Origin: Dermacentor variabilis
Lineage: Eukaryota; Arthropoda; Arachnida; Ixodida; Ixodidae
Direction: 5' to 3'
Assembly (NCBI RefSeq): GCF_050947875.1
Contig: NC_134573.1
Span: 64,519,815 to 64,583,814 of the forward strand
Length of the DNA: 64,000 bases
Below, piece by piece: positions 54,430 to 64,000 of this stretch. The notes beneath the pieces were generated by a model. The model had not been told where the DNA came from. It ran no database searches and was given only the letters and a program-made list of their open reading frames with translations. The position numbers and the translations under genes are program-made. Within the stretch, counting starts at the first letter, position 1; each line of letters opens with the position of its first letter.

Positions 54430-57160
54430 ATGGTATGAAGAACTTTATTGAGGTCCTGAGGGATCAGTCTGGGACTGATGCGGGCCGCTCCCACGTCGGT
54501 ACAGAGAGGCCGAGCCCCTCTGCCATCACACGGGCCCTCTGGACAGCCCTGAGTTGGTCCGCCAGCACCTCACTGTGCAGCATTCGCTGCCACCACTGTT
54601 CACCTCGAGAACCATCACCGGCCAACGCCAAGCAGCGCCACAGCATGTGTTGTAAATCGAGCAAACCCCCACACTTACTACAATAGACTGAAACCCCGCA
54701 GTCCGGATTAATTTTATTCATGATGACCGGGTTAGGGTACGTCCGTGTCTGCAGAAGCCTTAATGTAACCGCCTGCGGCCTACTTAATTTAGGATGTGGC
54801 AACGGGAATGCCCTGCGCCCTAAGTAATAGTGCTTGGTGATTTCGTTGTAGGTTAACAGTTGGTCCCTGTACTCAGGAGCGGGAGATCCAGCCCCTTCAG
54901 GGAGTACACGGCACACTAATCCTCGTGCCTCCCTGTGCGCCACCTCGTTGAGGTTACGCGGGGCTCCCTCCACTGTCCCCATGTGCGCCGGGAACCAAGT
55001 AACGGTATGCGAAGTGATATCCCTACCCTGCAGCAGTCTGTTAGCCGGTTCCGCAACAAGTCCTCTCGAGAAGGCTGTAATCGCAGATCGCGAGTCGCTA
55101 AACACCAAAACTCTTCTAGAATCAAGTAGTGCTAGAGCAATAGCCACCTGTTCAGCAACCCCCGGGTCTTTGGTATAAATGGAAGCAGCATTTCTAACGC
55201 TCCCTTTGCCATCTACTACCACCACCGAATAAGCATTTTTACCATTAATCCATGCGGCGTCAACAAACGCAGACTCCTCCTCCTGATCCTTTGCCTCTCG
55301 CAACAAAGCCCTAGCTCTCGCGACCCGCCTCCCTACATTGTGCACGGGGTGCACATTCCGCGGAAATGGACGAACCATGATATTTGCCCTAAGGTTCACG
55401 TTCAACTCGTGTAGAGGCGCCCTATCGTGCGACACAGCCACCGATTCTTCAATTGACTGTAATATATACCTACCCGCTGGTGTACCTAGCAACCGCTCCC
55501 TCTGTGCGGTACGTTGAGCCTCAGCAATTTCATCTAAAGTATTATGCAAACCCAGTCGTAACAACATATCGTTTGAGGTAGTCATAGGCAGACCAAGCGC
55601 AGCCTTGATGGCTTTTCTGATTAATGCTTCCAATTTATTTTTCTCCCCCCTATTCCAATTTAGCATAGCTGCCACATACGAGAAATGACACATAATAAAT
55701 GCGTGAACTAAGCGCATCGCACCTTCTTCTCCTAAACCCCTATGCCTATTAGAGATCCGTCTTATAAGTCTTATGGCCTCCTCCGTTTTCTTGGTAATAC
55801 GCTGAATGGTTCTAATGTTCGATCCGTTCGCTTCAAGTACAAAACCCAGGACCCTGATTGCTTCAACTTTGGGTATCACCGACCCTTCCCTAGTATGAAT
55901 TCTAATGCAAGGCTCAACTTCCGGTACCCAACCCCTCGGCCTACGACCTAGCTTCTTAGATTTGAAGATCAACAACTCCGACTTTTTAGTGGAGCACTTG
56001 AGCCCCATGAGACCCAGGTACTCCTCCGTAAGCGTTACCACCTGCTGCAGCCTAGCCTCAAGCTCTCCATCACTACCACCGACACTCCGTATAGTAATGT
56101 CATCCGCGTAGATAGAATAGCCAATATCCTGGACAGTGTCCAGTCTATTAGCCAACTTCGACATCGCCAGATTGAATAACATAGGCGAGAGTACGGATCC
56201 CTGCGGAGTACCACAGCAACCCAATTTAACGACTTCCGATTTTATCTCCCCAAACCTGAGACATGTCTTTCTATCCGTAAGGAAAGCCTTGACAAAATTG
56301 AAAAGCCGCTGCCCCATATTCAAGTCCGATAGCACCCGTAGAATGAAAGAATGTCGGATTTTATCGAAAGCTTTTTCCACATCAAGTCCAATTAGTGCCT
56401 TAGTATCCCTTGTTCGCCGGTCAAGGATCTGATGCTTAATCCTGATCATAGCATCCTGAGTCGAGAGGCCGGGCCGAAATCCTATCATCGAATGCGGAAA
56501 GACCCCATTGCCCTCAACATAACGCGTTAGCCTATTTAAAATGGCATGCTCAGCGACTTTTCCCAAACACGACGTCAGTGAAATAGGTCTGAGATTTTCA
56601 AGCCCTATGGCCTTGCCCGGTTTGGGTATCAGAACAGTAGTTGCCAGTTTCCACTCTTCCGGGAAAGAGCCTTCCTTCCATAGGCAATTGATCTGCCGCG
56701 TAAGGAACTCAATTGACCCATCGTCTAAATTCCGTAGCATTTTATTCGTAATGCCATCCGGCCCTGATGCCGATCGACCATTAAGATTCTGCAGCGCCAT
56801 CCTGATATCACTTTCAGTAAATTCCGCGTCCATAGCTGCATTTTCGTCTCCACTATATTCCAAAACCCCATCAGGTGTATCGTGCCAGCTCTCCAAAGGA
56901 AGGTATCTCTGAGCCAAATCCTTTAGCAACTCCTGCTCCGTGGAGTCCCGACACGCCTGATGGACCAGCTTACCTATCACAGTCCTCTGATTAGACTTAG
57001 TGTTTGTCTCATCTAGTAAATGTGTTGCAGGGGTACTAATTATGGCTCGGAAAACGTTCCTGCGGCCGTATCCTAATATAGATGCCCCAAGGGAGACTAG
57101 AACAGTCCTGCATGAAGGCATCCCCAGATTACGAAGCGCAATTTCCAAATATCGTCTTTA
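54430..57160 (-). mobile_element. RT-RNase H LINE, 5'-truncated, with uninterrupted RT frame
   Basis: The element begins at a 5' truncation near 57160, lacking the endonuclease, and ends near 54430, where CTTCATACCATACCAAACA follows the 3' untranslated sequence. It is the best preserved copy of the family seen at 6.7, 58.0 and 63.3 kb. The length and lack of frameshifts suggest a recent insertion. Confidence 0.85.
54464..57148 (-). CDS. LINE ORF2 fragment: reverse transcriptase and RNase H, intact domains
   Basis: 894 codons without a stop. The first codon is TTG, not a real start: the true ORF would begin in the missing endonuclease. Residues 1-110 are linker. RT spans about 125-400, with ASGPDGI at 127-133, LIPKPGKA at 173-180, FRPGLS at 224-229, GLDVEKAFD at 254-262 (first catalytic Asp), GTPQGSVLSP at 313-322 and YADD at 347-350 (56099-56110). 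RNase H spans about 625-745, with Asp630, Glu666, Asp685 and His738, the expected four-residue set. A CX2C...HX4C knuckle lies at 823-839. All catalytic residues I can check are present. It would copy LINE RNA at a nicked target and degrade the template, but without endonuclease or a promoter this copy is probably not autonomous. Confidence 0.87.
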   Translation of the reverse strand: MEIALRNLGMPSCRTVLVSLGASILGYGRRNVFRAIISTPATHLLDETNTKSNQRTVIGKLVHQACRDSTEQELLKDLAQRYLPLESWHDTPDGVLEYSGDENAAMDAEFTESDIRMALQNLNGRSASGPDGITNKMLRNLDDGSIEFLTRQINCLWKEGSFPEEWKLATTVLIPKPGKAIGLENLRPISLTSCLGKVAEHAILNRLTRYVEGNGVFPHSMIGFRPGLSTQDAMIRIKHQILDRRTRDTKALIGLDVEKAFDKIRHSFILRVLSDLNMGQRLFNFVKAFLTDRKTCLRFGEIKSEVVKLGCCGTPQGSVLSPMLFNLAMSKLANRLDTVQDIGYSIYADDITIRSVGGSDGELEARLQQVVTLTEEYLGLMGLKCSTKKSELLIFKSKKLGRRPRGWVPEVEPCIRIHTREGSVIPKVEAIRVLGFVLEANGSNIRTIQRITKKTEEAIRLIRRISNRHRGLGEEGAMRLVHAFIMCHFSYVAAMLNWNRGEKNKLEALIRKAIKAALGLPMTTSNDMLLRLGLHNTLDEIAEAQRTAQRERLLGTPAGRYILQSIEESVAVSHDRAPLHELNVNLRANIMVRPFPRNVHPVHNVGRRVARARALLREAKDQEEESAFVDAAWINGKNAYSVVVVDGKGSVRNAASIYTKDPGVAEQVAIALALLDSRRVLVFSDSRSAITAFSRGLVAEPANRLLQGRDITSHTVTWFPAHMGTVEGAPRNLNEVAHREARGLVCRVLPEGAGSPAPEYRDQLLTYNEITKHYYLGRRAFPLPHPKLSRPQAVTLRLLQTRTYPNPVIMNKINPDCGVSVYCSKCGGLLDLQHMLWRCLALAGDGSRGEQWWQRMLHSEVLADQLRAVQRARVMAEGLGLSVPTWERPASVPD

Positions 57161-58049
57161 GCCGCAAGCATAATTATCCAGCTCTTAATATCGGCGGTGT
57201 TTTTTTGCGGTCGCGAACCAAGCCAACGAGGTAGTCATCTGGAGGTACCGAAAATCGCGCACCGCGGATAGAAGCGCGCTTGGATCGGTGCGCGGCAAAG
57301 TCCCGCCAACTAGAGGAATGTGCAGGTAACGTTGAGTGAAGTGAAGGAGGAAGGTAGGCGGACGGGGGGGGGGCGCTCAGTTGACCTCCTCTGGCAGTCG
57401 CTATTGGTTTTCGCTGCGATGCATACGTAGTGGTTTCGTCTCGTGGTAACGTCGTTGCGGCGTGAAAGTGTGCGACGGTGAGCCGACAATTGCGGCTCAA
57501 TCTCACGTGCGCAATGGGACGAAGCACGCCGAATTCCGTTGGGCGCATTGCACCACGCCACCTGGGACGGGGGCATTGTACTTTGGCCGCGCACGATCGC
57601 GTGCGCTTTATCTTGAAAGAGCCCTGCTTCGGGGGTACAGATTGGGTGCACCGACGGCTTGTACCTTTGCGTGCTCTGTGTTCTCACCGCTGAGTTTGCG
57701 TTGAAGCGATAAAAGGGTGATGCTCTCTTCGCTCGCTGCTGCTGCCGCGATTCCTCACGCCAGCGTTTTATTCCTGATTATGCCGCGATTCCTCACGCCA
57801 GGCCACTGTTTACGACGGCGCGTTCTATTCCGGCGGCTGCTGCGTGTGGCGCGGACGCACGAACCCTGCCTTGGATACGATCTGTGATGCGGAGAGTGCA
57901 GGCGTCAAGGCGCACCCAGGACCTATAGTGTCGTTTGCGCTAAGCACCCATACGCTTGTGCTTAACCCGTGTTCACGAAGTGACACGCTACCGTAACTTT
58001 TACAGCGGAGCCGTCTATGGCTAGGATCTGGAAAAAATGTGCCCCGCCC
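57161..58049. other. No gene recognised
   Basis: GC-rich in part, with several overlapping short frames. A 20-bp direct repeat (TGCCGCGATTCCTCACGCCA) occurs at about 57741 and 57780. The part from about 57700 may be 5' untranslated sequence of the following LINE. Confidence 0.4.
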
Positions 58050-59948
58050 CCCGGTATGTTGACAAAACCAAAGGATCATGTGGGCCGATCCTGGTGATAG
58101 CGCAGAAAGAGTCCAAGCTCAATGGCACATATATCTGTGGGCTCGAGCACCTGCAACGCGCCCTTGAACTACCCTTGTAACACGTGAGACCCAAAAAGGC
58201 CCAGGCACCAGGGTAAGAACAGGTGTTTTTGAAGAAATGTTTTGTGCAGCTCTTTCAAAAAATGACTGTTAAAAATCATCGGCGCCAATTGCCTAGAGGT
58301 ACTTAGACCTATAGGTACCCCATCCACAAAAAACGGGGACAAAGGTAGACAGCAACAAGATGGCGGGCTCAAATGAGTCGTTTCCCATTTGAAAATAGAA
58401 CTGCAGGGACTTTCTTAAGAAGAAAGCGCCTCTGCAGCAGTACATTCGCAGCAATCCCGAAAAGCCGCAGGCAATCCTGATTCACGAGACCCTATCTGCT
58501 GAAGTGAATTTATCGGGATATCAATAGACTATTGGTCCAAATGGGGGAAGAGGTGTATGCACCCTTGTAAGTTGTAAGCTCATGTACATCAGTCACGACC
58601 TAGGGATGGCCACGTCCAAGGTGGAGCATGTATTGATAGAGATCATACCAGGCCGATTGCGACGCCCGAGCGTTTTCATTCTCAACGTGCATAGCAGCCC
58701 TAATGACCTTCGCCAGCGTTTCAAAGCACTTCTAAGAAAGGCAATCAACCTTGCAAGGGCTAATCCTTCGGTGCCCCTGCGCCCCGCACTACACGTGGGG
58801 ATACATGTACAACATGGTCAAGGGAAAAGAGCTATGGCAGAATGCTATACACTTGGACCTCACGCTCGTCACTGATAACTCTTTTCTGACCACATTGGGA
58901 ACATCTTCGTGCTGAGACTTGACTCCGGATTTAACGTTCGTCAAGAATTTGCCGGAGGCGTAATAGATTAACACTGCTGCTGATCTTGGGAGCGATCGTT
59001 ATATCCTCGCTACACACTTTCCGACAACCCCCAAGAGGCAAAAGGAGTCCTTCTTGACGGATTGGGACAAGTTCCGCAAGCTAAGGGATGAGCGCCCACC
59101 TCCGACTACCAGATCATGCCTTGAGCAGTGGTTCGACCAGATCAGGAAAGATATCAAGAGTAACCGCCAAAAAATGTGCACGGGCTTGCTCGCAGAAAAG
59201 ATGGATAGCCGCCTCGCCCATCTACTAGAGCCTAAGCAGTCACTCCTCAATCGATGGAAGGGCCAAATCCCAAATCGTAGACTACGCAAAAAGGTTGGTG
59301 AATTCAACAAACAATAGAGGAGTACTGCCACGGCCTCTCAAAGCAACAATGGGACGAGGTGTGCAACTCGCTTGATTGTCAAAAGCGGAACGGTCGAAAC
59401 TGCAATCTTTTAAAGCACATTCTGAACGACACCAACACAAGGTCCAACCAGCGGCATGTAATGGCGAAGCTTCTGCATACAGCCACACGAGCCAAGACCA
59501 CGGACGAAATCCTGAAGAGCCTGATGGAGAAGTACCGCCCAGTTGACCCCTGGCAAGGGACATCGGTCGCCTACGCGGACTACCTTGGGCCACCCGACTC
59601 CGAGTTGGATGTAGACATCAGCACGGAAGAGATTAGGAGGGCGCTGCACGAGCTCAGCAGCAAGTCTGCTCCTGGTCCCGACGGCATCAGAAACAGACCC
59701 TGCGTAACCTGGACGATCACTCGATAGAAAACCTTGCAGAAGTAATCAACGAAGCATGGAAGCAAGGCAAGGTTTCGGGAGCATGGAAGCGTGCGCTTAC
59801 AGTACTAATCCCCAAACCTTGCAAATCTTCAAGTCTGGACAACTTACGACCAATATCGCTCACATCCTGCGTTGGCAAGGCAGCGGAGCAGCTGATACTC
59901 AACAGGCTCACGAGCCTCATATCGAAGGCAAGGAACTTCACCCTCACC
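58050..59948 (+). pseudogene. 5' part of an RT-RNase H LINE (endonuclease, linker, start of RT)
   Basis: A GPILVIAQKESKLNGTYICG block near 58085-58145 may be the end of an upstream ORF. The endonuclease starts near 58395 (WNCRDF, then QQYIRSNPEKPQAILIHETL) and continues with PNGGRGVCTLVS and, at 58582-58800, VLIEIIPGRLRRPSVFILNV. The linker includes DSRLAHLLEPKQSLLNRWKG at 59200-59260, shared with the 9.4-kb LINE. RT starts at 59359-59727 with DTNTRSNQRHVMAKL and SKSAPGPDGI, and further RT sequence follows in other frames (LIPKPCKSSSLDNLRPISLT) to about 59940, where it is abruptly replaced by unrelated DNA. At least four frame changes or stops are present. It is complementary in content to the 54-57 kb copy, which lacks these 5' parts. 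Confidence 0.83.
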
Positions 59949-60480
59949 CAGGGGCGCAGCGAAGGGGGGGCTTATGGTGGGGCTTCAGCCCCCCCCCCTC
60001 CCCAAAATTTTTTTGTGCTGTCATGAGCCGCCGACCAAAACAATCCCTAGTGCCGGAAATTATGTTCGCTTTTGTCTACAATGTGCTTTTCCTGCTCGAA
60101 AAGACGTTTCAGGACGAACATTGCAAAATCGGCCTGGATTTCGCGGCAACGCCCATGCACCGGGAATCACATGTAGTAACGCATGGAGCCCCATCCGAGC
60201 GCAGTTACAAAGGCGTTTAATGGCGAGCGGGCTCGTCGTGGCATCTCGCGGAGGCCGCGGAATCTACGGAGCACATTGATTTCGATTTTGAAACACTTAT
60301 GGGTGTAAAGTTCTCATAAACTATTGATGCGGAAGGCGCATTGACATTTCCAAATTCGTGCTTTATATTTACAATTCCGGAACTTTGTGGGTTTAATGTT
60401 GTTATAAACATGTGACGCCAAAGGTGCATTGACTTTTCTAAAGTTGTAGATTGGACCATACAGACAAGCCAAATCAACAC
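59949..60480. repeat. Possible hAT-like repeat start and short tandem duplication
   Basis: LINE homology stops at 59948, where CAGGGGCGCAGCGAAGGGGG begins. Many hAT-type non-autonomous elements begin CAGGGGCGTAGC, so this may be a transposon end, but I find no matching opposite end. A diverged direct repeat lies at about 60292-60360 and 60385-60445 (both contain GGTGTAAA/GGTTTAAT, ATAAAC and RAAGGYGCATTGAC). Confidence 0.3.
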
Positions 60481-61601
60481 ACTATCAGAGAAGTTGACAA
60501 AGCACGCAGCGAGATCTGATGAGACGAAGCGTTATGGTGGTTCATTTGTGCCGTCATGACACAAAAAAGAATGTCAACATATTTTGTTCACCTGCGCAAA
60601 AGCATCCACGTCAAGACACTAATGCTAGCAAAGGTAACGACGTTCTTATTTATTTTCTTGCTTTGACTTTTATTCGCGAGCACACATTGAGCCGCTTCAA
60701 CTTTTTCTTGTTCTCGCTTCCCGCGGGCTGCCGGAACCAGCCAGAGCGCATGCGTTTTTCTCGTGTTGCCCCGATCATCTCGCGGAGCACTTCGATGCGC
60801 GGTCGCTTTTCTGTGGCCGAGTGTATTTCCCCCTGGCAGAGTTTTGGACGCTTGCGGGCTAGCAGACGAGAAAATAAACAATCCATTGTAGCTCACCGCC
60901 ATCATTGCGGGGACTCGATGGATTACAACGCGTTCGCTTGAGCGCAACGTCTCCGGAAATTGTTGTCTGGCTGGTTTGGGATACCGAACAGTAGGCGTGT
61001 GGTTCTCTGTAGACCAAGCGTCTCCAGTTTTCTGTGACATCCCTTCGGTAGCCACATCAGGTGCCCAACGCTTCAGTTACCGGATATTCTTATTATATTG
61101 CGATAGCAATTATACGGACACTCCAGGCGCATTCCTGATGTCGCCCTCATGTTCGGTATAAAATGCAAGGGCGATAACATCGTGACCGCGCGCTGCATGC
61201 TGTATGTGCGAGCGAAAGCGTAGGGAAGGGGGAAGAGGTGGCATAGGTGAGACGACGATGGTGGCTCAGTCTTGTGTCCGCAACGGAGAAAAGCGAGGAG
61301 AAAGCGCGCCGCCTCCTTTCGCGCGTTATACATCAGGGGGAGTGGAGGGAGGGGGGAGGCTGTGATATGCGCGTCTGTGTTTGCGCAACATGGTTATTTA
61401 ACTTGTTTGACACATTATATGCAGTGACTTTTTCTTAGATAAGTAGATTTATTGGAGACTTATACGTATATCTGAATATCTCGTTGCGATGTTTTGTGTA
61501 TACGAGCAGTGAACTATGTTTCCACTGACACTTTCTTGCCCTCTATCGAGCTGTATCTTCGCATTCGTAGATTCCATCGTATTTTCGCATTTCTAATGTG
61601 C
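60481..61601. other. No gene recognised
   Basis: An open frame of 155 codons on the minus strand (61055-60588) has no recognisable domain or composition bias typical of genes. The sequence near 61085-61245 looks like a dispersed repeat I have seen in ticks, unverified. Confidence 0.4.
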
Positions 61602-62856
61602 GAGGGCGAGTCAAATGAAAGTGAGCCAACCCATCCCGCGTAATAATTGTTCGGTTCATTATTTGCGAGGCATGCGCGTAGCACATAGCCATCTCATTTA
61701 CAAAAGTGACATGCAGGTGTGAGGTTCAATGTCCTTTAATTCTCTCATACACTGGGTTTAACATGGTTGCGTGACATAATGGACACTCTTAAGTTGAACA
61801 GCGTGGTGTCTCGGGTTTTTTACTGTCAAGATGTTTCCCAAAATGAAATTAGTCGCCGCATGTTTGCCGTGTACGTTGAACATTCCATTTTATTGGCCAC
61901 AGTGAGGCGTTGGAGGAAACGGTTCAAAGGACGTGAAAGTTGCAAAAACAATCTAAGACCGGGATAAAGCCACCGTGCAATCAACCCCGACACAATTGCA
62001 AAGGTTGATTAGACAAGAGCGGAGGATAAGCATCGACGAATTGGCAGGGCGTGTGAACATCAGTCACGGTTCGGATCACACCTTTATTCTTGAACACCTC
62101 GGTTATGGGCTCTTGTGTGCGCAATGAATGCCCAAGATTTTGAACCACCACCAGAAGGTGGAGAGGTTCGGCGCTGCCTTGACTCCTAATCAAGTACCAC
62201 AATGCGGGTGACGACTTTCCGTCTGCAATTGTGACCCGGGACCCATCATGGTGCCGCTACTGCGAGCCTGAAACACGACGGCAAAGCTTGCAGTGGAAAC
62301 ATTTGAATTCACCACACCAAGGAAAGCAAGGGCTGTAATTTCTGCTGGAGAGGTGTTGTTGACTCTTTTTTCGATCGTCAGGAGCCATTATTGATCGAAT
62401 TTTCTAAACCTGGAGAGACTATCAATCGTTTCCGATATTGTGAAACGTCGGATCGGCTACGCGTCGCAATAAAGAACAAACCAAGTGGAAAAATGAAAAA
62501 TGGGGTCATATTGCTCCAGGACAATGCCCTGCGCCACGTCGCTGATGTGGTTGATATAAAACTGGCAAAGTTCGAGTGGGAAACGCTGCAACATCCGCCA
62601 TACAGCCCAGACCTGTCGCCTTGCGACTTCCACATTTTGGAGAACTTGAAAAAGAAAAACAGCTCAAGGGAGGCAGATTCATGTCGGACGATGACGTGAA
62701 AAACTCAGTTATACTTTTTCAAGCAGCAACACAAGAAGTTTTATGAGACGGGAATAACGCAACTGGTTAGTCAGTGGGACAAATGACTAAATGCTCATGG
62801 AGACTACTTTTAAATAAAGTACCCCGTTTTTCATACATTCGCATTGGCTCGCCCTC
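61602..62856 (+). mobile_element. Tc1/mariner-type transposon, decayed
   Basis: The ends are inverted: GAGGGCGAGTCAAATG at 61602 and the reverse complement GAGGGCGAGCCAATGC ending at 62856, with looser similarity further in. The length (1255 bp) and the transposase remains inside fit a mariner. A TA duplication at the ends is not visible. Confidence 0.9.
61779..62700 (+). pseudogene. mariner transposase, broken
   Basis: The N-terminal helix-turn-helix part is readable from the ATG at 61779 (QNEISRRMFAVY, then TVRRWRKRFKGRES) and stops at 61967. The middle is broken by stops and frame changes. A C-terminal frame (62391-62699) has LLQDNALRHVA, with the second catalytic Asp, and LQHPPYSPDLSPCDFHIL, with the third, matching the DD34D pattern of mariner. 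The first Asp cannot be assigned with confidence. In intact copies the enzyme cuts at the inverted ends and inserts at TA. Confidence 0.9.
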
Positions 62857-63269
62857 AAATATTTTGTAGAACTGCTGTTTTTTTATATGTGCTCTCTGTT
62901 GAGACTGTAATTTCGGTGCAAGTACTCACAATACACGACCGGTGACAGCTGCTCCTGCGCAATACATTGTAACAAAAGACAGCGTCATTGAGATTTTTTC
63001 TCTGGTCGTAGCATAAGTAGAAAAATGTAAACAATGTTCTTCAATGACAGACGGAGAGAGATGCAAATGAGAGAAAGGCAGGGAGGTTAGCAACGTTTCG
63101 TTAAAATATTTGTCCTCGACTTGTTCATTTCTTGGCATTTACATTTTCCATATCAGCGGCATGCACTGCTTTGCTGTTTCCAAACTGATATAATTCTAAA
63201 GCTCGTGTGAAACTTTCTTTACTTATTATACAGACAGGAAACATGGACGCATTGATATCAGTTATTTCG
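62857..63269. other. No gene recognised
   Basis: AT-rich, no domain. Confidence 0.45.
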
Positions 63270-63815
63270 GGCACAATCTCAATGAGATGGTTCACAGGAG
63301 CGCGCGAGACCTAACCCTTCGCGACGCCACATATTCTGGTCGTGACCATCCCAGCGATAATCGGGACCCTCCCTCCACATACAATGAGATCATAGAGCAC
63401 TTTTATCTAGACCGCAGAATATAGAGCACAGCTCACAATGAGCTCACCAGACCTCGAGCCCTCACGTTCAGAATGCTTCAAACGAACATGTGCTCCACGC
63501 AGAACAGACTACATCCCTACATGCCTGACCTATACTCATCATGACATTGCGAAAATTGTCATAGCTCACTAGACGTATATCACTTGCTCTGGCCGTGTGG
63601 TCGGACCCACGCAAACAAGAATCATTATTCCGCCAGGCTACAAGAAGGATTACGCAGCACGGAACTGGCGGAGCAGCCCTGGGCCGTCCGGAGAGCCCAC
63701 GATGTGACCAGGGAGTTACAACTCCCGGTCCCAACGTGGGAGTAGCCCGCCTTATGGGGCTTTGCGCCCCGTAGCTCGCAGGACCTTCCAGTAAAGTTAT
63801 TCCACCCATCCATCC
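63270..63815 (+). pseudogene. 3' end of an RNase H-type LINE with ATCC-repeat tail
   Basis: A NLNEMVHRSARDLTLRDAT block near 63275-63335 matches the RNase H end (NLNEVAHREARGL in the 54-57 kb LINE), and a STYNEIIEHFYLDRR block follows. After a stop, LTFRMLQTNM, CENCHSSLDVYHLLWPC (the zinc knuckle) and LQLPVPTWE lead to a stop, short 3' sequence and an ATCC run at 63802-63815. RT and most of RNase H are missing. Confidence 0.8.
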
Positions 63816-64000
63816 TTCCAATTTTTGAGATGTACTTTTATATTCTTTCGTTAAAAGATACGCATTTATTTGTCTTGACAGTGCGTAGCGTTGAAGAATT
63901 CGTTTGCAGCATCTTTGGCAATGTCTATGCAGTTATTATTAATGTATTTGATCCCTCAACAAATTCTATCATGAGGCAGAGCCGCAACGTGAGTACCATT

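Noticed and set aside
59949..60280. hAT transposon or a protein of about 100-150 codons
   Set aside because: Only one candidate end (CAGGGGCG) was found, without a partner; the frames cross a poly-C/poly-T stretch and have no domain.
60588..61055. 155-codon minus-strand frame as a gene
   Set aside because: No recognisable domain, no start context, and overlapping frames of similar length on the other strand.

Overview
This is eukaryotic, repeat-dominated DNA, most likely from a hard tick (Ixodidae, probably a metastriate). The basis is the mixture of element families, which resembles what I know of tick genomes: a tRNA-derived SINE with intact A and B boxes, RTE LINEs with TGA-repeat tails, RT-RNase H LINEs of the kind annotated as 'tick transposon', an L1/Tx1-type LINE and a decayed mariner. 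This is pattern recognition, not a database match. I see no bacterial, organellar or rRNA features.

Layout from left to right. 1-5476 (-): a Ty3/gypsy-type element running off the left edge, with integrase upstream of reverse transcriptase and five copies of a 112-bp repeat in its LTR/leader. 6209-6738: a long imperfect palindrome (foldback repeat). 6737-10123 (-): a decayed RT-RNase H LINE ending in a hairpin. 11857-23472 (-): a complete but dead gypsy element with 160-bp LTRs and an ATAT target duplication. It is split inside integrase by a 6.5-kb element (12555-19081) with about 1.6-kb terminal inverted repeats and a 9-bp target duplication. About 23690-29060 (+): a decayed L1/Tx1-like LINE. 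29536-43000: a mosaic of LINE tails, an RTE pair, SINEs and microsatellites. 43815-45960 (-): a decayed second gypsy lineage. 49500-51790: satellite, a Helitron-like fragment, a LINE tail and a TTAA-type MITE. 54430-57150 (-): a LINE with an 894-codon uninterrupted RT-RNase H frame. 58050-59948 (+): a 5' part of a related LINE. 61602-62856: mariner. 63270-63815 (+): another LINE tail.

The only candidate host genes are three intronless paralogs of about 330 codons at 34815 (+), 46927 (+, decayed at its C-terminal half) and 53821 (-). All share the same plan: a basic N-terminal segment with a [GS]IL[KH] tetrapeptide followed 17-23 residues later by RS[VIL]RW, a long Ala/Pro/Gln-rich linker, one transmembrane helix and a short C-terminal tail. 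The two N-terminal motifs match the SILK and RVxF docking motifs of protein phosphatase 1 regulators, in the usual order. I infer a tick family of membrane-anchored PP1-binding proteins. I regard this as the most interesting signal in the window.

The transposon copies are mostly independent, with nesting at two places: the inverted-repeat element inside the gypsy integrase, and a SINE beside or within a LINE. Apart from the Gmr1-like element (one in-frame stop) and the 54-57 kb LINE, all are clearly inactivated by frameshifts, stops or lost catalytic residues.
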